Positions 60,619 through 64,000 of a DNA stretch of 64,000 bases are shown piece by piece. Source of the DNA: Roseibacterium beibuensis (lineage in GTDB: Bacteria > Pseudomonadota > Alphaproteobacteria > Rhodobacterales > Rhodobacteraceae). The DNA is taken from positions 744,001-808,000 of the forward strand of contig NZ_BAABHW010000002.1 in the NCBI RefSeq assembly GCF_039542305.1, in the 5' to 3' direction. Numbering within the stretch: position 1 is the stretch's first letter; the number at the start of each line of letters is the position of its first letter. Made by a program: the position numbers and the translations under genes. The notes beneath the pieces were generated by a model, which was not told the origin of the DNA, made no database searches, and was given only the letters and a program-made list of their open reading frames with translations.

Positions 60619-60631
60619 GCAACAATGTTGC
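60619..60631. promoter_or_regulatory. GCAACA-A-TGTTGC palindrome before phaB
   Basis: A perfect 6-bp inverted repeat with one central base follows the patatin stop directly. Nearby is a possible -10 TATAAC (60649-60654) and CTGCATGAGCA, near the CTGC-N3/4-GCAG pattern reported for PhaR in Rhodobacteraceae. It is a candidate operator for phaB. Confidence 0.4.
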
Positions 60632-60691
60632 GCTCGCGCGCGCAGCAATATAACAAAGTTTCCAACGAACAATGCCAAAACGGAGGAGAAC

Positions 60692-61414
60692 ATGGCTAAA
60701 GTTGCGCTCGTCACCGGCGGCACCCGAGGAATCGGGGAAGCCATTTCCAAGGCGCTCAAGGCCGAGGGCTATGAGGTCGCTGCGACCTATGCCGGCAACG
60801 ACGAGAAAGCCGCGAAGTTCACGGAAGAGACCGGGATCAAGACCTACAAGTGGAACGTGGCCGATTACGACTCCTCCAAGGAGGGTCTGGCAAAGGTCGA
60901 GGCCGATCTTGGCCCGATCGACGTGGTCGTCGCCAATGCCGGCATCACCCGTGACGCGCCCTTCCACAAGATGACCCCCGAACAGTGGCACGAGGTGATC
61001 GACACCAACCTGACGGGCGTCTTCAACACGGTGCACCCGATCTGGCCCGGCATGCGCGAGCGCAAGTTCGGCCGCATCATCGTCATCTCTTCGATCAACG
61101 GCCAGAAGGGCCAGTTCGCGCAGGTGAACTATGCCGCGACCAAGGCGGGCGACCTGGGCATCGTGAAATCGCTGGCCCAGGAAGGCGCACGCGCCGGCAT
61201 CACGGCCAACGCGGTCTGCCCCGGCTATATCGCGACCGAGATGGTCATGGCCGTGCCGGAAAAGGTGCGCGACTCGATCATCGCGCAGATCCCGGCTGGC
61301 CGCTTGGGCGAACCGGAAGAGATTGCGCGGTGCGTCGTCTTCCTCGCCTCGGATGACGCCGGCTTCATCAACGGCTCGACGATTTCGGCCAACGGGGCGC
61401 AGTTCTTCGTCTGA
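60692..61414 (+). CDS. phaB: Acetoacetyl-CoA reductase
   Basis: This 240-residue SDR reduces acetoacetyl-CoA to (R)-3-hydroxybutyryl-CoA using NADPH. The cofactor motif VTGGTRGIGEAISKAL is at residues 7-22 and the NAG is in VVANAGITRDAPFHKM. Catalytic Ser, Tyr and Lys lie in ISSINGQKGQFAQVNYAATK. CGGAGGAGAAC precedes ATG 60692. Length and motifs match PhaB closely. It feeds PHB synthesis and the ethylmalonyl-CoA pathway, together with phaA. Confidence 0.95.
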   Translation: MAKVALVTGGTRGIGEAISKALKAEGYEVAATYAGNDEKAAKFTEETGIKTYKWNVADYDSSKEGLAKVEADLGPIDVVVANAGITRDAPFHKMTPEQWHEVIDTNLTGVFNTVHPIWPGMRERKFGRIIVISSINGQKGQFAQVNYAATKAGDLGIVKSLAQEGARAGITANAVCPGYIATEMVMAVPEKVRDSIIAQIPAGRLGEPEEIARCVVFLASDDAGFINGSTISANGAQFFV

Positions 61415-61437
61415 CCCGATAGCATACCCAAAAAAGG

Positions 61438-61468
61438 AAAAAGGCCGGGGGGATGCCCGGCCTTTTTT
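61438..61468. terminator. Bidirectional terminator phaB / small ORF
   Basis: A perfect 12-bp stem AAAAAGGCCGGG/CCCGGCCTTTTT with loop GGGATG carries T-runs in both directions. It lies between phaB (plus strand) and the 38-residue ORF (minus strand), so both messages would end here. Confidence 0.85.
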
Positions 61469-61488
61469 CGCTTCCGGCGATCTGTCGA

Positions 61489-61605
61489 TCAGCCGCGATG
61501 CGGATGGAAGATGCGTCCAACCAGACCGGCAACATATTTCGCGCGCTCGCGCTTGGCGCGGGCGACCACGTCATGGATATGCGCCTGAGAAGAGATCACG
61601 TACAT
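61489..61605 (-). CDS. Small 38-residue basic protein
   Basis: I do not recognise this ORF. It reads MYVISSQAHIHDVVARAKRE then RAKYVAGLVGRIFHPHRG. It is basic (many Arg/Lys), with His-rich ends and a possible amphipathic helix in residues 10-32. A strong ribosome site GGAAAGGA lies upstream of ATG 61605. Its 3' end faces the shared terminator with phaB, which supports real transcription. It could be a stress-response small protein; function unknown. It is too short for standard gene finding. Confidence 0.6.
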   Translation of the reverse strand: MYVISSQAHIHDVVARAKRERAKYVAGLVGRIFHPHRG

Positions 61606-61880
61606 CGGTGTCGTCCTTTCCAACAAAGGTCTTCACCTCCCCTGCAGACACAACTAGGTCAGCATGACTCCCGCCACCAGATGAATGGCGGAAAGCCCGG
61701 TCTTCCAAAATTGCAATGCTTGACGGGGCCAAGGAAAACAAGGTCGCATTGCGGACCTTTGTATACCGTGGCGCAGGGTTTATCCGGTTGCCGATAGCGC
61801 ACTGGATTTAGCCCGGCGCAAAGGCCGGCATCATACCAGGCGCGGCAGGCGGCGCGACCGTTGCGGCCGCGCCAGGCCGA
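61606..61880 (-). other. Gene-free spacer with unplaced leader
   Basis: This 275-bp stretch between the small ORF and the DUF465 gene holds no ORF of note. On the minus strand it would be the promoter and leader for the small ORF. CTTGGCCCCGTCAAGC near 61730 may be part of a heat-shock-type -35. An unannotated small RNA could also lie here. Confidence 0.35.
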
Positions 61881-62045
61881 TCAGGCGTCGAGACGGCTGA
61901 TTTCTTCTTTCAGGCGCAGCTTTTCCTTCTTGAGCGCGCGAATGGTGAGGTCGTCGGTGCCGGGACTGCGCTCAGCCTCTTCGACACGGGCAGAGAGAGT
62001 CGCATGTTTCTTCTTGAGTTCCTGAAGATGTGCACCAAGCGACAT
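61881..62045 (-). CDS. DUF465 (YdcH-like) protein
   Basis: This 54-residue cytoplasmic protein is almost wholly helical, MSLGAHLQELKKKHATLSAR then ALKKEKLRLKEEISRLDA, with the DUF465 pattern of basic and acidic heptads. It is probably a small coiled coil that forms dimers. GAGGAGGA lies before ATG 62045. The function is unknown; DUF465 genes are common in alphaproteobacteria. Confidence 0.85.
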   Translation of the reverse strand: MSLGAHLQELKKKHATLSARVEEAERSPGTDDLTIRALKKEKLRLKEEISRLDA

Positions 62046-62171
62046 GGATAGTCCTCCTCTGACATGTGACATTCACATAACGAGTGCAGCACGGAATTCG
62101 AGTCGTGTCATCCCTTGCATTCGATTGGATTATGCTTAAGCGGCGGTCGCGCGGGCCACGGCGCAGCAGTT

Positions 62172-62909
62172 TTATTGAAAATCGATGGAAGCGCCGTCTC
62201 TCAGCACCGCGGCAGCACGCGCGGTATAATCGTCGCCATCTGACAGATGATGCGGCTGTTCGTGTACCAAGAACGGCGCCAGCAGCCTGAACGGGGCCTT
62301 CCCGCCCTTGCGCGCCCGGATCAGGACCCGCCCCGCAGACCGGCCCGCGCGCGATTGCACGGGCAGAACAGCGACGGAACCGAAACCAGAGGACAGGGCA
62401 GACAGACATTCGGGCAAACGCTCGGCCAGTTGGATCAAGGTCAGCCATCCCTTGGGCTTCAAGCGGGAGCGAGCGGTATCGATCCACGCGGATAGGGGCG
62501 TGTCCTCGCGAAACGCTCCCTCGCGGCCGACATCGCTGGCCGGGGTGCCATCCCCTTCGGCGAAATAGGGCGGGTTGGCCATGACATGGTCGAAACTGCG
62601 CGCGCGCAGATCCTGCGGCAAAGCGGTCAGATCGGCCTCGACCACGTCAAGCCCGTTGCGCCGCGCCAGATCGGCATAGGCGGGCTGACGCTCCACGCCC
62701 GTGATGTGCAGGCCCTCGACCCGAGCGCCGAGGCAAAGGGACGCCACGCCAACCCCGCAACCCATTTCGAGGACCGTCTCCCCGGTCTCGGCCGGGCAAG
62801 CGGCCGCAAGAAACACCGGGTCCGTCCCCGCGCGATAGCCTTTCGCGGGCTGCCATGCCTGCACACGCCCGCCGAGAAACGCATCGCGGGTCAGGCCCGC
62901 TTCGCTCAC
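62172..62909 (-). CDS. tRNA1(Val)-type (adenine-N6)-methyltransferase, TrmN6/YfiC-like
   Basis: This 245-residue SAM methyltransferase has motif I VLEMGCGVGVASLCLGARV at about residues 46-64. The N6-adenine signature NPPY is in FDHVMANPPYFAEGDG. The nearby GYRAGTDPVFLAAACP fits TrmN6/YfiC proteins that methylate A37 of tRNA1-Val. Another N6 methylase is possible. Its start overlaps the DUF2007 stop by 4 bp, so the two are coupled. Confidence 0.8.
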   Translation of the reverse strand: MSEAGLTRDAFLGGRVQAWQPAKGYRAGTDPVFLAAACPAETGETVLEMGCGVGVASLCLGARVEGLHITGVERQPAYADLARRNGLDVVEADLTALPQDLRARSFDHVMANPPYFAEGDGTPASDVGREGAFREDTPLSAWIDTARSRLKPKGWLTLIQLAERLPECLSALSSGFGSVAVLPVQSRAGRSAGRVLIRARKGGKAPFRLLAPFLVHEQPHHLSDGDDYTARAAAVLRDGASIDFQ

Positions 62910-63121
62910 TCTGTCACCGGAAGATCGTTGTCGCGCAGCGCCGCCCGGGCCATGTGCGCATCCTCGCGCCGGACCATCAGGCGGCGCGGCAAAACGCCTA
63001 TGGAGCCTTCGAGGACGCTCATATGGACGTCCATCTCGAACACCTCTATACCCTCGCCCGACAACAGCGCCGAGGCAAAGGCGATCTGGGTCGGGTCGTT
63101 GCTGCGCATCACCTCAAGCAT
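62906..63121 (-). CDS. DUF2007 family protein
   Basis: This 71-residue protein matches the DUF2007 pattern, NDPTQIAFASALLSGEGIEVFEMD, an alpha-beta domain related to the signal-transducing PII-like fold. Its role is unknown. The start at 63121 or 63109 cannot be fixed. It is divergent from the polyprenyl synthase gene and overlaps the methyltransferase gene. Confidence 0.8.
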   Translation of the reverse strand: MLEVMRSNDPTQIAFASALLSGEGIEVFEMDVHMSVLEGSIGVLPRRLMVRREDAHMARAALRDNDLPVTE

Positions 63122-63179
63122 GTTTCGGCATGTAGGCCCCCTGCCCGCGCTTGTCGAGTGACACGGAAGGACTGGGCGC

Positions 63180-64000
63180 ATGAGCCTCGACGACGCCGCC
63201 ACCAAACCGCATGAACGGATGCAGGCCGCACTGGCTGACGATCTGGCCGCCGTCGGCGACCTGATCCGCGCCCGCATGGCCTCGAAACACGCGCCGCGCA
63301 TTCCCGAGGTGACGGCGCATCTGGTCGAAGCCGGGGGCAAACGCGTGCGCCCGATGCTGACGCTGGCCGCCGCACGGCTCTGCGGCTACGAAGGCGATGC
63401 GCATCAGAAACTGGCCGCGACGGTGGAGTTCATCCACACCGCGACGCTGCTGCATGACGACGTGGTTGACGAAAGCCAAAAACGGCGTGGGCGCCCCACG
63501 GCGAACCTTCTGTGGGACAACAAATCGAGCGTTCTCGTCGGCGATTACCTGTTCGCCCGGTCGTTCCAGTTGATGGTCGAGACCGGAAACCTGCGGGTCC
63601 TGAACATCCTGTCCAACGCGGCCGCGACGATCGCCGAGGGCGAAGTGCTTCAGCTTACGGCCGCCATGAACCTCGCCACGACTGAAGAGATCTACCTGCA
63701 GGTGATCCGCGGCAAAACCGCGGCGCTGTTCGAGGCAGCCTGCGAGGTCGGCGGGGTGATCGCCGGCAAGGATGAAGACGTAATCAAAGCGCTCGCCACC
63801 TATGGCGACGGTCTGGGCATCGCGTTCCAAATGGCGGACGACCTCTTGGACTGGGGCGGCACCGGCGGCGAGATCGGCAAGAACACGGGCGACGATTTCC
63901 GGGAGCGCAAGCTGACGCTTCCCGTGATCCGTGCCGTGGCCCGCGCCGATGAAGACGAACGTGCCTTCTGGAAACGGACCATCGAAAAGGGCGACCAGCA
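63180..64000 (+). CDS. ispB: Polyprenyl diphosphate synthase (octa-/decaprenyl type; 3' end outside window)
   Basis: This isoprenoid synthase makes the long side chain of ubiquinone. About 273 residues are in the window, starting MSLDDAATKPHERMQAAL at 63180. GGKRVRPMLTLAAARL, the first Asp-rich motif LLHDDVVDES (DDxxD) and the second AFQMADDLLDWGG are present. A later KLTLPVIRAVARADEDE segment follows before the edge. Chain length cannot be read, so octaprenyl is by analogy to IspB. It is divergent from the DUF2007 gene. Confidence 0.92.
   Translation, partial: MSLDDAATKPHERMQAALADDLAAVGDLIRARMASKHAPRIPEVTAHLVEAGGKRVRPMLTLAAARLCGYEGDAHQKLAATVEFIHTATLLHDDVVDESQKRRGRPTANLLWDNKSSVLVGDYLFARSFQLMVETGNLRVLNILSNAAATIAEGEVLQLTAAMNLATTEEIYLQVIRGKTAALFEAACEVGGVIAGKDEDVIKALATYGDGLGIAFQMADDLLDWGGTGGEIGKNTGDDFRERKLTLPVIRAVARADEDERAFWKRTIEKGDQ

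Overview
The window is 64 kb of GC-rich, densely packed bacterial chromosome. Gene content and order point to an alphaproteobacterium of the Rhodobacterales/Roseobacter type. The evidence is a chvI-chvG-hprK-rapZ-PTS cluster divergent from pckA, DUF1491 beside era, DUF6473, short alpha-type HprK, the ethylmalonyl-CoA pathway dehydrogenase Mcd, and poly-hydroxybutyrate genes phaA and phaB. No phage, transposon or CRISPR array was seen. Almost everything is core chromosome; the one clearly broken gene is a LysE-type exporter.

Layout. 1-11.6 kb (minus strand) is the transcription/translation super-operon secE-nusG-rplK-rplA-rplJ-rplL-rpoB-rpoC; rpoC runs off the left edge. 11.7-17.4 kb holds a DUF218 protein, tRNA-Trp, 6-phosphogluconate dehydrogenase, a hexapeptide acetyltransferase, tuf and a lipoprotein. 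tuf and tRNA-Trp, which often sit directly before secE, are here separated by unrelated genes. 17.5-22.6 kb has parC, an SH3-domain protein, an SDR, a twin-TM protein and a hemolysin-III-like protein. 22.7-27.4 kb has etfBA, DUF6473, 3-hydroxybutyryl-CoA dehydrogenase and an acyltransferase. 27.4-34.0 kb is the ChvI/ChvG-HprK-RapZ-EIIA-HPr regulatory cluster facing pckA. 34.1-39.7 kb has DUF3859, TauE, mcd, thpR, recO, a Pr6Pr membrane protein and DUF1491. 39.7-48.5 kb is a housekeeping run: era, argC, then rsh-DUF2062-pdxJ-acpS-lepB-rnc, with rpoZ and folK. 48.8-54.6 kb has a NYN nuclease, ispH, a flavin-like protein, the LysE pseudogene, DUF3429, rnhA, a TRIC channel, a membrane protein and greA. 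54.7-57.5 kb has argH with a tiny lipoprotein, a TlpA thioredoxin and tag. 57.6-64 kb has an EAL phosphodiesterase, phaA, a patatin phospholipase, phaB, a 38-residue small ORF, DUF465, a methyltransferase, DUF2007 and the start of a polyprenyl synthase.

Together the metabolic genes describe acetyl-CoA/C4 carbon handling: PhaA and PhaB make 3-hydroxybutyryl-CoA, Hbd interconverts the other stereoisomer, Mcd is an ethylmalonyl-CoA pathway step, EtfAB takes electrons from acyl-CoA dehydrogenases, and PckA opens gluconeogenesis. The ChvG/ChvI system and the incomplete PTS (HPr, EIIA, HprK) link envelope and nitrogen/carbon state to this metabolism. The most interesting non-coding signals are a pair of inverted operator-like modules before mcd, a composite hairpin repeat present twice in opposite orientation, loopless palindromes between convergent genes, and a 38-residue ORF that shares a bidirectional terminator with phaB.
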